Below are positions 10,119-23,089 of a DNA stretch of 64,000 bases, in pieces (within the stretch, counting starts at the first letter, position 1; the number at the start of each line of letters is the position of its first letter). The DNA is from Cricetomys ansorgei (lineage: Eukaryota; Chordata; Mammalia; Rodentia; Nesomyidae). A model generated the notes under the pieces. The model did not search any database. It was given only the letters and a program-made list of their open reading frames with translations, and was not told the DNA's origin. The position numbers and the translations under genes were made by a program. The DNA is taken from the NCBI GenBank assembly GCA_026225945.1, contig JAMJFZ010002575.1, positions 186,001 to 250,000 on the forward strand, read 5' to 3'.

Positions 10119-12397
10119 TTTTTTCCTATGCCAATGTGTTCAAGCTTACTCCCCACTTGCTATTCTGTTAGATTTGGGGTATATGGCCTTATGTTGAGGT
10201 CTTTGATCAATGGGAGTTGACTTTTATGCAGGGTGATAAATATAGATATATTTATATTCTTCTATATGCAACCATCCAGTTTGACCAGTATCATTTGATG
10301 AAGATGCTATCTTTTTCTAGTGTATACTTCTGGTTTCTTTATCAAAAACCAGGTGTACATAGGTGTATAGACTTGTGTCTGGGACTCTAATATTCAATTC
10401 AAGAGATCAACACGTTTGTTTTTATGCCAACAATATGCTATTTTGACATTGGGGGTGGTCATATCTTCAGCAGTTCTTCTAGATATTAGCCCTCTTTCAG
10501 CTAAGTAGTTAGTAAAAATCTACTCCCATTCTGTAGCCTGAAGCTTTGTCCAAATGACAGTGTCCTTTGCCATTCAGAAACTATTCAATTTCATGAAGTC
10601 CAATTTATTAAATTGTTGTTTTTAGAGCCTGTGCTAACACTGTTCTGTTCAGAAGTCTTTTAACTATCCTAGGATTTTGTGTGTGTTTTTCCATATAAAG
10701 CAGAAAATTGTCCTATAATTTCTGTGAGGAACTGTGTTGGAATTGTGATGAGGATTCCACTGAAACTGTAGATTGCATTTGATAGGTATATCATTTTCTC
10801 TACTGATCCATCAGCATAGGAAATCCATCTTCTGATATTATTGTCAATTTCCTTCTCCAGTGTCTTAAAGTTTTTGTTATGCAAGTCTTTCACTGGCTTG
10901 GTTAGTTACCCCAAAATATTGTATGCTTTTGAGGCTATTGTGAAAGGTATTGATTTTTGTCTCAGGTCATTTGTTATTTGTAAAGAGGAAGGCTACTGAT
11001 TTTTGTGTTAACTTTGTGTCTTGCTACTTTGTTGAAAGTATTTTTCAGCTGTAGAAATTTCTTGGTGGAGTTTTTAGGGTCATCTATATATAAAATCATA
11101 TTTTCTGAAAATAAAAATACTTTAACTTATTTCTTTTCTATTTGTATTCTCTTGAACTCCTTCAGTTGTTTTATGCTCTAGCTAAGTCTTCAGGTAGTAT
11201 ACTGAATAAGTATGGAATGAGTGGACAACCTTATCTTGTTCCTGATTTTAGTGGAATTGCTTTGAGTCTAGGTTGATGTTGGTTGTAGGTTAGCTGTAAA
11301 TTGCCTTTATTATGTTGAGGAATGTCCCCAATCTCTCCAGGACTTTTATTACAAAGTCGTGTTAGATTTTGACAAAAGTCTTTTCTTCATCTAATGAAAT
11401 GAAGATGATCATGTGGGGTTTTTTTGCCTTTCATTCTGTTGTTCTAGTGGATTACATTTATTAATTTATATATGTTGAACCATCCATGCATTTTTTGGCA
11501 TGAAGTATACTTGATCATGGTGGATGATCCTTTTAATGTAGTCTTGTATTTGGTTTCCAAGTATTTTATTGGGAAATTTTGCATTTATGTTCATAAGAAA
11601 AATTGGTCTGTAATTCCCTCTCTTCGTTGAGTCTATGTGATCTAGATATAAAGTTAATAGTGGCTTTAAAAGAATTAGGCATTTCTTCTGTTTGTATTTT
11701 GTGGAATAATTTGAGAAATATTGGCATTAATTCTTCCTTGAAAATCTGGTAGAATTCTGTGCTAAACCCATCTGGCTCTGAGCTTTTATTTTTCTGCTTC
11801 TATTTCACTAGGATTTATAGGACTGTTTAAGTTGTTCATATGATTTAACTTTAGTAGGTGGTAAACATCAAGATATTTATTCATTTTTTTAGGTTTACCA
11901 ATTTGGTGGAATACAGCTTTTTAAAGGATGTCCTTATGATTCTTCAATTTTCCTCATTATCTGTTGTTATATACTCTCCTTTCGTCTCTAATTTTATTAA
12001 TTTGGATCTTCTCTCTTCCTCTTAATTTGACTAAGGGTTTATCAATCTTATTGATTTTCTTTAAGGATCAAGTCTTCATTTTGTTGATTCTTTGTATTTA
12101 CTTTTGTTTATGTTTATTTTATTTATTTCATCCCTGAGTTTATTTCTTGCCATCTACTCCTTGTGATTGTGATTTTTTTCTTTTTGTTCTAGATCTTTCA
12201 GGTGTGCAATTAAGTTACTAATATGAGATCTCTCCAATTTTGTTAGGCATTTATTGCTATGGGCTAGCCTCTAGAACTGTCTTTATCATATCTCATAGGT
12301 ATGGATATGTTGTGTTCTCATTTTCATTCAATTATGAAAGGTTTTGATTTTTTAATTTCTACATTAATTTCTATATTGACCCATTTTTTTATTCAGG

Positions 12398-12830
12398 AAA
12401 GTGCTCTGGGACCTGAGGTGTGGGTCTCAGTTGATTTCTCGCGGATGCTGACAACCTGTGGCCTGAGGATAGGGAACGAGGCAAGGAAGCCTAGAGAGAC
12501 GAATCTGATGGACCATGAATTCATTTATTGGCGGGCTTTTCCCTGTTTAAATATCTTTCCCCAGAGAAGGCGGGGTCCCAGTACTCTGGGTGGGGAAGTC
12601 TGATTAGCACGGGCGGGCACCTGGTCTTTGCAAAGACAGAGGGAGGTGTCCAATCAGCCACATGGCAGGCAAAAAACTTGCCAGGTTTATTTTCTTTTTG
12701 CTTCTGTGAATAGCTACAGTCCCTCCAGGGCTAGAAGAGAAGGAGCTTGCAAGGTGTCCTGCTAGCCCACCTGGGGAGGATGAGGCACTCTTTAGGGACT
12801 TCAACTTTCTCTTTAGCCCCAGAGGTCTAC
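12398..12830 (-). mobile_element. Solo LTR-like insert within L1
   Basis: This GC-richer block breaks the L1. On the - strand it shows a TATA-like TATTTAAA, then an AATAAA poly-A signal in the CCGCCAATAAATG segment, then a CT-rich U5-like stretch, as in an endogenous retroviral LTR. L1 sequence resumes at about 12830. Part of the L1 seems missing across the junction, so it is not a simple insertion and no target duplication is evident. Family not identified. Confidence 0.55.
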
Positions 12831-13436
12831 ATATTTTGTCAGATATCAAAATAGCTACATCAGCTTGCTTCTTAGATCCATTTACTTGGAATATTTATTT
12901 CTGTCCTTTTATCCTGAGGTGACATATATCCTTGATGTTAAGGTGTTTTTATTGCATGCAACAGAAGAATGGATCCTGTTTTCATAGCCAATCTGGTAGT
13001 TGTGCCCTTTTTATTTGGAGATGGAGATGATTAGAGTAATAAAGGAGCAGTGTTTGTTGATTTCTTCTGTTTATTATTATCTATATTATGTCTATTATTC
13101 CTTCTATTGCTGTGTGGGTATTTTTTACCTCTTTTGATTTGTTGCTCTGGGATTTCTTATTCCTTATGTTTTCCTGGTATGGTTAACCTCTTCTTGTTCA
13201 AGTTTTCCTTGTAGAGACTTCTGTAATGCTATATTTGCAGATAGATACTGCTTAAATTTTGTTTTATTGTGGAATGTTTTCTTTCTTCATCTATTGTGAT
13301 TGAAAGTTTTGCTGGGTACAGTAATCTGGGCTGGCATCTGTGGTCTCTTAGAGTTTGTAGAACATCTGTCCATTGAGTCTACATTGAAAAGTTAGATCTT
13401 ATTATAATTGGTCTGTCTTTATGTTACTTTGGGTTT

Positions 13437-13575
13437 TTTTGTTATTTTGTTTTATTTTTTTGGACAGGGTTTCTCTGCTGTAACTCTGGCTGTCCTGGAA
13501 CTCAAACTCACAGAGATCTGCCTGCCTCAGCCTGCCATGTGTTGGGATTAAGAGCATGGGCCACTACTGCCCATT
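13437..13575 (-). repeat. B1 SINE, reverse, inside L1
   Basis: GACAGGGTTTCTCTGCTGTA, GGCTGTCCTGGAACTCAAAC, CACAGAGATCTGCCTGCCTC and GTGTTGGGATTAAGAGCATG are a reverse B1 copy. Confidence 0.95.
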
Positions 13576-13889
13576 ACTTCATCTTTTTATCTTCAACTTT
13601 TAGTATTCTTCTTTCTACACATTTATTGTATTGATTACTATATATTGTGGGGAATTTATTTTCCAGTCCAGTCTATTTGGTGTTCTGTATGCTCCCTGTA
13701 CCTTAATAGGTACCTCCTTCTTTAGGTTACAGAAATTTATTCTATTTTTTTTAAATATTTTCTGTGCCTTTGACCTAGTTTTCCCCTCCTAATCCTCTAT
13801 ATCTATTATTTGAAGATTTGTTCTTTTTATAGTGTCCCAGGTTTCTTGGATATTTTTGCCAGGATTTTTTTTCAGATCTTGACTTTTCT

Positions 13890-13945
13890 TTTTTTTCTCT
13901 TCCTTCCTTCCTTCTTTTTCCTTCCTTCCTTACTTACTTACTTTT
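13890..13945. repeat. Pyrimidine-rich (TTCC)n patch
   Basis: Short CTTCCTTCCTTCC and CTTACTTACTTACTT runs lie within the L1 ORF1 region. Confidence 0.7.
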
Positions 13946-15149
13946 TTTGGCTTAGATATCCACTTCATCTGTCTTGTCTTCCATATCTCAGATTCTCTCT
14001 TCCATCTTCTGTAGTCTTTTGGTGAGGCTTACTCTCTGAGGTGTTTTGTTTTGTTTGATTTTGCTTTCTTTTTTGACCTCCTAAAATTTTCATTTTAGTT
14101 TTACCTAAGTTTTGTTTTTAGTGATTCTATTTCTACTTTCATGTCTTGAACTGTTTTCATCTTTTCATTTCACTGCATGCTTGTGTTTTCACAGAATTCA
14201 ATAATGGATTTATTTCATTCCTCTTTGAGGTCTATTAGCAAATTCATAAAACTATTTTGAGGTCCTTGTCTTGTGTCTCTGCTTTATGCATTTGTCAGGG
14301 CCTACTGAAGTATGGTTGCTAGGTCTGGTGGAGGCCCATTTTTAATGATTAATGATTGCATTAATGATTGTGCTTTTGCGCTGATGGTTAGGTATTTGTG
14401 TTTGGGATAATTGTGATTCCATATGTTAATGCCTGGTCTTGTGTTTGTTTGGTGGGTATTCTGATGGTTGACTTCTGTTGCCCTCTTTGGATCTTAGAAA
14501 TATCCTGTGTCTGTGAGTTGACTGGTATGGAGTACTTTTGAGATTTTGGCAGGTGTGGCTAGTAGGGGGTCCTAAGTAGAACATATTTCTAGGTATTAGG
14601 TGCTGACACAGAAGAATGGGGATAGGCTAGAAGGGTGAGGTGAAAGGTTCATAGGAAGAAGGAATAGTGGGTTTTCCATGAGTTTTGGTGGAGTTCCCAG
14701 GAAGAGAAGTCAGAGAGGGAGGACAAGCCCCTGCAAATGGTCTGCTATGGGATTGAGGATGAGACTGGGGGATTGGAAATGGAAAACAGGAACCAGAATA
14801 TAGATTTCTTGCCTGGTTCCCAAGTCAGCATTGCCAGTGGGTTTCCAGGTAGAGAATGACTCCAGGACTTGGTGGCTGATACAATGGGGAAATGGAGAAA
14901 GTCTGGGTCTGCACAGAGATCAGCAGAGTCCCCAGAAAATGGAGGTAAAGAGGAAGGATAGGCCCCACACACATGGTCTGCTACAGGACTAGGAGATGAG
15001 ACTCCTAAAGATTCCCAAGTGAGATTTCTGTATCAACTCTCCCTTGGTTTAAGGAATTTTGCAGAAGACCAGGGGTAATGAATATAAGAGCTGAAGGCTG
15101 GGAAGGAGTGCTATGAAGTGCTGTCTTCTGAACATGATGTGACCATGTC

Positions 15150-15270
15150 ACTGATGGACTACCTGAATGGGAAGGGAACTTGATGGGCATCTCAGGGCAG
15201 TTGGAGGTGGATAGAATCAAGAAACATTGTTTACATGAATAAAATTTAAAAAACTAAAATATTTAAAAAA
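15150..15270 (+). repeat. L1 3' end fragment
   Basis: GGTGGATAGAATCAAGAAAC and an A-rich end match the style of 8781-8920. Both fragments precede paralogous spacer. Confidence 0.45.
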
Positions 15271-15655
15271 TTATCTTTCTGCCCTTGCCAGTCTCTTGGC
15301 ATTTTTTCCTTATATAATAATATAGATATATTTAGTGCTTTTTTTTGTATTAGTTGTGTTTCATGATTCCATTTTGTTTTCATCATCAGGTTAGTTAGTG
15401 TACCTGTTTTCTAAGCTATTATTAGCCATGTTCAAGACTCATGGTATATACATATTTAATTTAGCTAAGTTCTCTATAAGAGACTAAAATATCACATGCA
15501 GTAAAAAGCCTTATTAAGTGTGTATTGAAATTCTCCCTTCTAGTCTTTGTGCTCTTACCATCACTTCCTTTTGCATATTCCACAGCTTCTAAAATAGATA
15601 ACTAATTGTTCTTAAAAGAACATCTTAAAGATATAAAATATCTTAATAATATTAA
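15271..15655. other. Spacer paralogous to 8920-9190
   Basis: The second copy of the unit-start spacer. No promoter or exon 1 is found after it; a B1 and AT-rich sequence follow instead. Confidence 0.45.
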
Positions 15656-15659
15656 AATA

Positions 15660-15846
15660 TGCGGGGTAGTGGTAGCACATGCTTTTAATCCCAGCACTTG
15701 GAAAGCAGAAGCAGGCAGATCACTGTGAATTCAAGTCCAGCCTAGTCTATTGAGTGAGCTCCAGGACAGCTGCAGTTACAACAGAGAAAACTTGTCTCAA
15801 AGAAAAACAAAAGTAAAAACAAAACAAACAAACAAACAAACAAAAA
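15660..15846 (+). repeat. B1 SINE with (CAAA)n tail
   Basis: GCACATGCTTTTAATCCCAG, GCAGGCAGATCACTGTGAAT and a long ACAAACAAACAAA tail identify a B1. Confidence 0.95.
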
Positions 15847-16109
15847 GATATTCAAATATCTTCTGGAACAATTCAAATAAGATTAACAGTATCTTCTACA
15901 TTCATCTTCGATCTGCCATCTCTTTTTCTAAATATATTTACTTTGTACATCCAAGTTTTAATTTGCTGTCATGTTTCTTCTATGTTCAGAACTTTATTAA
16001 CATTTATTCAAGTACTCTATTGATAGTGAATTATTGATCTTCTCATCTTCTGTCTGTTGAATATTTTACTTTTGGTTTAACAACTGTATTTACTCACTAT
16101 ATAATTCTG

Positions 16110-16150
<41 letters not shown>

Positions 16151-17400
16151 GTATTTTTTCCTGTCTCTACACTGTTCATCACATAGCATAGTTTATGATG
16201 AATGTTCTTTGTAAGAAGACACTTTGAAGGAGTTTTGTGATCTTGGTTTCTCTGAAAACACAGAATGGGTTTTGGTATACATTTTTGTCCCCATACCAGG
16301 TGTAGTGGATGAGAGTGAGTTTGATTTAGACTGTTCGTTATTGGTGGCTATGATTTGTTTGCATGCCACTATCTTGCCACATGCAGTTTTTCCTGATGTT
16401 TGTGTGCTATTTGGACTTCTGGGAACACGGCTTCGAGTACATATTAGTTGAAATCCAGAGATCTGGAGGTTGGTTGGATGGTTTATTTGTTGGTTGCCTA
16501 TTCCTTAAAGGGACTTTGGTTGGAGAGATTAGGTTCTGGGATCTTACACTGAGACAAATTAGTCCAGTTTTCAGTATTTATTCTATTTTGTATTCTTTCA
16601 TATTTGCTGAATCTGTGTTTTATGTTTTATGTTTTATGTTTTCATCATTTGGGAGACAATAATGGCTATTATTTCTTTAAATATATGTTCTCACTATTTT
16701 TTCCACTGTATCAGAAAACCAACCATATATATTAAAATGTTTAGTATTACTTATAGCTTTCAGATTCTGTATGCCAGTTTATTCGTATTTTAACTGTTTT
16801 TCACTGTGTATGTGTGTAGACAGTTGGTTAATTTTTGAGTCAGGATTTCATGTATCTCAATTTGGCCTCCCTCTTGCAGTACTCAAAGATGACACTGAAC
16901 TTCAGACTTTCTATTATGCAACTCTTTATTGTTGAGACTAAAGGATATGTCACTACATCAAGTTTTATGTGGTGCTTGTCATTGAAATCAGGGTTTGAAT
17001 ATGTTGGACAAGCACTCTGCCATCTGAGCCACACTCTTGGCCCCATATTCATTTATATTTATGTTAAATTCACTTGCCAGTAGAGAATAAAGATTTCAGT
17101 CAGAACTGACAACTTTTGCTCAAAACCTGCTAACATTAAAACCATGTTTCTTTTGCATAGAAATATTTTCAAATAAGAGTATTAATGTAGTAATAAACCA
17201 GGTTCTATCTGAAATGTGCATGATCTCAGATAGGGCCTGACTTCTCTCTCAGATATTTTTTGAGAATGTCACAAAGAAGATTGTTAACTTTTGTTCACGG
17301 TAAAAATTTCTTAATTTCCTTCATCTCCCGTGTCTAGTATTCTATCAAGTTTAATCAAGAATCAGCCTGTGACCTCATTCAAATTTCTTTAAGATATTAG
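15847..17400. other. Spacer with GT microsatellite and B4-like SINE
   Basis: A (TG)n run lies at 16113-16149. A reverse B1/ID composite (B4-like) lies at about 16835-17045, ending in GACAAGCACTCTGCCATCTGA. The open frames at 16224-16662 and 16835-17083 show no family motif and overlap repeat sequence. Confidence 0.5.
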
Positions 17401-17409
17401 CTTTAAAAT

Positions 17410-17735
17410 GTTAGCTTCAGCTCTGGTGCAGGGGTAAGGGCTCTGGAGCGCATGATGTGCAAGTGTGATGAACTTCTTTTAATGTCGGAATCTCAGAGTT
17501 GAAGAAGAGAACTGATTACTAAAAATTTTCCTGTGACTCCCACATAGATGTCATTGTCCCCACCCTCAACAGGAGCTACAGAATCCACAAAAATAGTGTA
17601 TATGACTTTTGTAAAGATAATGGCCTATCTATATTCTTATGGGTACCCTTAACCATGCCCTCTAGTGTGTTTTTCTTTCTTCCCATGCACTCTCTTTCTC
17701 TTAATCCTCATGCTTAAAGCCTATATTTAAATAAA
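17410..17735 (+). repeat. tRNA-type SINE, degraded
   Basis: GCTCTGGTGCAGGGGTAAGG...GGAATCTCAGAGTTGAA, then a CCTGTGACTCCCACATAGAT tail, is SINE-like in order and composition. Weak identification. Confidence 0.35.
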
Positions 17736-18830
17736 TTTTACTTTTTAAAAAAGTTTTTTATTACATTTGTTCACTTATCTTGTGTTTGTACATGAAAGAG
17801 TAACTGGAACTGTTCTCTATTTAAGACTGAACCTCGTGTTATAATTATCCAGATGTACTTGGGAATCGTTGACTCTCTTTATTTGTTCTTCTTCCTGATG
17901 TGCCTATATTGAATAAGTCTTTTTTCCCTGTTTTTCACTAGTACTTGACTATTTAGTGGGGTTATTGGTGGATGGGCTACTGAACCTAGCTTATGCGGGC
18001 TGCCAGGCATAGGACTTGACTCCAACATCTCTGGTAAGAAAATGAACTTGTTTGTGTGTCTATCAAGACAACTGTTTCAAAGTAATAGATCTTTAACTGG
18101 ACATAGTCCTTTAGAAACTGTTTCAACTTTTTGAGAATCTTTTTCATAGTCCTATCCTAGTTTCTACAAAGAAATTATCTTTAAAATGTACAATATATTG
18201 TAAAAGGGTAGAGTATTTGTGACTCAAGGAGGATAGTGTGGGCAATTTTCTCACAAGGTAAGGAATTTATTGGAGGACTTATTAAATCCACAGTCAGCAA
18301 CATAGCAACAATTATATCCACTCTTCCAGCACATCTCTTTGCTGTAACGTTAAGCTTCCTAGTGTTCTGCTTCTTTCTAAACTGTACATTTTACTTCTTT
18401 CTGTCCCATTTACTCCTTTTCACTGCAGGCCTCCATATGCATTATCAGAAACATGCCACAGATTCTACATTACGTTGTCTTGAAATTTCCTCTTCCAAAG
18501 AAATGAGTCCATTAGCTTTCCATTTAACCTCAGACCAGTTCTTAGGATGTTAGAATAAGACAGCCAGGTTCTTTCTCAAAATATCACAGGAATGACCTCG
18601 AGCCCTGTTGCTATTAAAGTCCTTGCTTCCTTCTGAAACCTCTTGAGCTAGGCCTCTACAGTCTGTGTTGCTGTCAGCAAGACTGTCTGCCAGGCTTCCT
18701 TTAATATGAGTCATTAATGTCTGCTTTTATCATTCAATTGCCTTCTTAGTCAAAAGTTCCAAATTCTTTCACTTTCAAAAAAAAAGTACATTTCTTCACA
18801 GCAATGCCCAACTCCTAGCACAAACTATTG
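17736..18830. other. Spacer, nothing recognised
   Basis: The frame at 18236-18553 has a hydrophobic stretch but no splice-supported exon structure and no family resemblance. I see no supported gene. Confidence 0.4.
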
Positions 18831-18834
18831 TATT

Positions 18835-19115
18835 AGTTTATTTTTCTCTTACTGTGTAATAAAAACTATCAAGAGAAATTTATGAAAGAGTTTATTTTGG
18901 TTTACAGTCCTGGAGGTATCCATTGTGACAAATGGCAGTTATGACAGCAGGAGAAAGAAACCGAGAGATGACATCAGGATGCCGAGAGCAAGGTGTAAGT
19001 AGGAAGAAGTTATGTAAGGTTGCACTTCTTAAACCTCCTCAGACAGCACCACCAACTGGGGACCAAGTGCTCAAACACCTGAGCCTATAGGGGGCATTAC
19101 TGATCCAAACCACTG
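18835..19115 (-). repeat. Medium-reiterated rodent repeat
   Basis: TATTTTTCTCTTACTGTGTA, AAAGAGTTTATTTTGGTTTA and CCAACTGGGGACCAAGTGC link it to the copies at 340 and 45315. Confidence 0.6.
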
Positions 19116-19379
19116 CACTCACTGGAGGGTAATTATGTGTCTGCTTCCTTTGGGGACCAACAGCTTCTGTTATGCTTTACTTCTTTTATAACAGACATAA
19201 TGTTTGAACTGATTTTGACATAGTTAAACAGTGCAATCAGATCCAAGAACACAGGTATGAAAAACTGGAGTAAGAATTTAATAGAAGATGTTTTAGAAAA
19301 ATCAAGAAGTCAAAATAAGTGATAAAACTTTTCACTTCAAATATTCATGCCATTAGAATTCCTTGAAATGAAAATAGTG

Positions 19380-19545
19380 TCTACAAAACAGTCCTGGCAA
19401 TGAAGTTCCTCTCAGGCATTTGCGAGAAGTTATCAGAAATAAGAGACATTTGTAAGCATTGCCCATAATCAGCTTCCATCTACCTAGCCCCATGCATTGT
19501 TACTTACCTCTCTCCTCTCACCATGCTTTCAGCATTTGATACACA
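19380..19545. repeat. Unit B upstream block, paralogous to 36240-36400
   Basis: GTCCTGGCAATGAAGTTCCTCTCAG followed by CCATAATCAGCTTCCATCTA matches ATCCTGGCAATGATGTTCCTCTCAG and CCATAATCAGCTTCTAGCTC upstream of the intact gene. A reverse B1 follows in both places. Confidence 0.75.
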
Positions 19546-19579
19546 CTTTCTTAAAAAATTGGGATGAGTCTTACAGTAT

Positions 19580-19695
19580 AGTCTTTTGTGGCCTATAACT
19601 CTCTGTGTAGAAAAGAGTACATGAACTCACAGAGCTCTACCTACTTCTGTCCTGAGTTCTGGAATTACAAAGTAGGACACAACATCTGGTTCTGG
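19580..19695 (-). repeat. Degraded reverse B1 shared with 36405-36560
   Basis: GCCTATAACTCTCTGTGTAG and CACAGAGCTCTACCTACTTC are a decayed reverse B1. It is placed as in the paralogous block at 36.4 kb, so it was present before duplication. Confidence 0.6.
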
Positions 19696-21540
19696 TCAAT
19701 ATTTTATATTCAAGGTATTTTGTATTTTTTAACTTATTTCTTGTTCTTAGAAGTTTCATGGATGTATACAATAAGTTTTAGTCCCCTTTCTCCTATTAAG
19801 TTATCTTATGCTCCCTCTTCATTCTATAGTTGAAGCTATCCTAACTATACTTTTCCCCAAGTAGTTTTTTTTTTTTTTGCTACTTCCAAACATTTTTGAG
19901 ACATACAGTACTACTGCCACATCAGAAATGCAGAATGGAATGGGGTATGTTTGCTTGCTTTCTGGTCCTAGGAGTAATAGATGAATCAATTCATGATAGA
20001 ATCAGCTGTGTAGTTTCTCTTGTTGAATCACACAATCAAAGCAGAGGCATAAGGAGTCTCTGACTTCTCTGACTGACCAGTTTCCTAAGGTGATTGTATA
20101 GAAATTGTATTATTGTCTGTCCCTCAAGCTGTCACTCTCAGATGCAAGTGTCATGACTCTACCACCTTCATCAGATGCAGAGGTTGTCTGTGATGCTGGG
20201 GCCAAATGGTGCAGTTCATAATATTTATTGCACATACTACATATAAGAGGAGAGAAAAATTTTGTTAATCTATTAAGTAGTAGCTTTTAAGAGTGCAAAT
20301 AACTCTTCTTGGAATTAGTAGCATAAATGTTGGAAATTCCTCAAACCTGATTTTATTGGCTGAACTTTTTCAATATCAAAAGGTGATAATCCCAAGAAGA
20401 TGAAAGAAAAAGCTCTAGACAGGACTAGAAAACTCACCTCTGGGGTCCAGCAAAAGGTACAAATTATTAACATAAAAATTAAGAATTTTTAAATGTTGAC
20501 AGGAAAGAACTAAACCTAGTCATTTATGCTATGTGACTGTTTATGAACCCAATCAGTGAGACCTGTGTGGCTATATAGCATTAATGTACAAACAATGCCT
20601 CTAAACACAAGGCGGGCTTCTCTGTTATCTCAGAAGCCATCTGAAATAAGGCATTGATCATCTAAGCTTATTAAACAAGGATTCTCACCTCCAGACTTTC
20701 AATATAGAAAGTTTTAAGCATGTATGACAGTAGATGAGAGTCTCACGTGCCACCACAGATCTTCAACAGTTATACATAGAAAACCAAACTTAGTTCATCC
20801 CTGTCTGTTCTCTCTCTGTTCCAGCCTCCTATTTAGGTCACTTAGAATCAAACTTGAAGAATTTCTGACTAAAATTTTTTTACAAAATAAAAAATAAACA
20901 ATCCTATATGTTTTTAATTTCATTTTATTATATGAATTATTGTAAATACAGAGAAAGGCAGGATGGTTGGAAAAATAAAGAGTTAAAAGCGTATTTCACT
21001 TAATAGGGACTATGGTGAAATTTATCAATGCTTTTGTTCTTTCTATGGTGAAACTGTCTTTTCTTTTTTTCAGAAAGTGCCAGAGAAACTGTCAATCAGT
21101 TCTGAGTTTTCTAACCAGCAAAGGCTACATAATGATCCAGTACTAAAGTTCCTCTCCTGCTTTTGCAGAATTTTTTCTTAAAGCTGTCCCTGATTTGGTT
21201 TCTCCATGCAGGAGTCCTTTATCAGGACAGAATGAAGGCACAATTCCACTCAGTCACCACCATGGTTTCTTGTCTTCCTCCAGTCTTCCATACAGGCAAA
21301 ATCTGAAATCATGGATTCAATAAAGAAAAGACGCTCATGGTTAGTAACTATGAATCATTTTAATGATTTATCAAGAGACATTTTAACTTGGCTCTTGAAT
21401 GCCAGGGTTATAGAGAGATGCTCAGTGAAAGAAGAAGACAAAGTTCTTATGGATAAGAGAGCAGAGGCTTGGGGAAGGAGCTGACATGAAATAACTATTC
21501 AGAAATCTATTAAGAAATCAAGGGCCTGGTGAACACAGGG
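19696..21540. other. Spacer of unit B
   Basis: No gene is identified. A T-run lies at 19868. The 21160-21340 part resembles exonic sequence superficially but has no open frame or family match. Confidence 0.4.
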
Positions 21541-21718
21541 AAGTTGAGTGATTGGACCTTGAGGTGTGAGAGCATCATGAGAGAGTATATCATACTAGAG
21601 TCAGTGTGGCAAGACAGTGAGGTGGGAGAGCATTATAGACTCCATAGAAACATGAAGAGAGGTAGCTTAACGTGAAAGTAGGGAGACAGTCACACATAGA
21701 TAGCATGGGGAGGTGTAC

Positions 21719-21770
<52 letters not shown>

Positions 21771-21835
21771 CATTCAAGGAGATAGTACAAAAATTAAAAA
21801 CTGTACATTATAACATTTCCCAGAGAATGAGGAAC
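21541..21835. repeat. Unit B block paralogous to 36840-37175, with GT microsatellite
   Basis: GATTGGACCTTGAGGTGTGAGAGC matches GATTGGACCTTAAGGTCAGAGAGC at 36848. Later AGAATGAGGAACTTGGTC matches AGATAATGAGGAGCTTCTCC at 37163. A (GT)n tract at 21721-21769 replaces the GGGA-rich tract of the other unit. Confidence 0.65.
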
Positions 21836-22329
21836 TTGGTCATAGCTATAATTTAATTTCTGGGTAGGCGTCAGTATTGTGTTTTCAGAGGGACAGAGAT
21901 AAGCAATCACATTTGTTTTGAAATTCCTGTTATACCCATAGGTGATAGAGCAGCATGGGGTAGGTAGCATGACCTGATTTTTCCTGGTTGCAGATCTTAA
22001 AATAGCAGGCCCATGTCCCAAAAATACATAAATATGTAAATGGGCTCCTTAAGGGAGTATCTGGATTGACTGTGTTTACAGTTGTCAGTTATATTCTATT
22101 TTGGTGACTCTCAAATTAAGCTTGAAAGGTGGCTAAGAGTTCTGATCCTTTAAAAATTGCTCAGAATGTACTTTACTATGATGTTAAAAGTTTAGAAATT
22201 TTTCATTTAAAACAAAGGTGTAAGGTAGGTTCATCAATGTATAAATTAGGAGAGAATGTGAGAAACTCAAGGTTATACATCATTTTGGTGCTAAATAAGC
22301 AATTCATTTATCATCTTTCCTATCTTCTC
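21836..22329. other. Spacer; site where unit B lost its gene
   Basis: The upstream block (to 21835) and the downstream SINE (23149) are about 1.3 kb apart here, against about 3.05 kb around the intact gene. No promoter or exon relic is visible between them, so the gene body appears deleted. Confidence 0.45.
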
Positions 22330-22610
22330 CACTTTTCTTTCTGTCACTATGACAAACACCATAATCAAATGCAATTTGAATGAGGAAAGCAGAAATCATG
22401 GAGGAACACTGCCTCCTGGCTGGCTCACTCATTTCCGCTCAGCCAGATTTCCCGTGTTCGTGGTGGGTTGTGTCCTCCTACATCAATTAGCCAACAACAT
22501 CAACAAAAATGACCCACAGTCATGCTTACAGGCCAGTACGATTCAAGCAACTTTTCAGTTGAGGTTACTTTTTCTAAGGTGTGTCAAGTTGACAATAAAA
22601 TCTAACCAGG
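22330..22610 (-). repeat. LTR-like rodent repeat (family R1), reverse fragment
   Basis: CTGTCACTATGACAAACACC and GTGTCAAGTTGACAATAAAATC near the end identify a short or deleted R1-like copy. Confidence 0.5.
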
Positions 22611-22639
22611 GCATCTGTTTGATCTGGGTTAAGGAAAAT

Positions 22640-23088
22640 ATATTACCTCTATAAGTAACTAAGGCTTTATCTATGGTGTCCTCAGCAGGACAGGGAAATA
22701 AGACCCACAGTGTAGGGTCATTTTCCTTCTGCTTTCTCATCCCTGCCACTCAGTTCCTGCTTAGAATCCTACCAATAGCCCTAACTTAATTAATTCCCAC
22801 CTCCTCTCCCAAAAGGCTCCCACAGCTCCTGGGTAGTCACCCATAAGGTCAATCTATGGAAGGCAAGATTTTCTGTGCAAATAAAGCCACTTTGCTGTGC
22901 AGCTTGGAAGGGAAACTGGGGATAGACACCTGTAGTTGCTACCTGGTTTTTCTAAGCCTGCTTCCCGTAACTGAGATAGGACTTCTTTACCTTATGTCTC
23001 TGAGCTGCCATTGTTTCTGCTCCACCAAGCCTGGGTACTCTTGCTTGTATTTTTACAGTTTTCTGTGTGATAACCTCTAGGTTTCTAT
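22640..23088 (+). mobile_element. Possible solo LTR
   Basis: A relatively GC-rich block has CCAAT (in CCTACCAATAGCC), an AATAAA signal (TGTGCAAATAAAGCCACTTT) and a U5-like CT-rich end. This is an LTR-like order, but termini and target duplication are not clear. Confidence 0.35.
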
Positions 23089-23089
23089 G

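Larger units (their letters stand above)
9680..15150 (-). mobile_element. Long L1 element (reverse), decayed
   Basis: Read on the - strand this is a nearly full-length but decayed L1. ORF2 C-terminal sequence begins at the low-coordinate end. The - frame at 10669-10893 reads like the L1 ORF2 segment with KTLEKEI and TIPTQFLTEI motifs. ORF1 follows at about 13600-14440, and a GC-richer 5' UTR with two copies of a GGTCTGCTA...GAGATGAGACT block lies at about 14735 and 14978. The 3' UTR and poly-A are missing at 9680. It hosts a B1 (9960-10118), an LTR-like insert (12398-12830) and another B1 (13437-13575). It truncates the PATE unit at 9475. Confidence 0.85.

Noticed and set aside
21160..21330. 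Possible exon with Kozak-like CCACCATGG near 21259
   Set aside because: The frame is short, with no splice donor and no family similarity.
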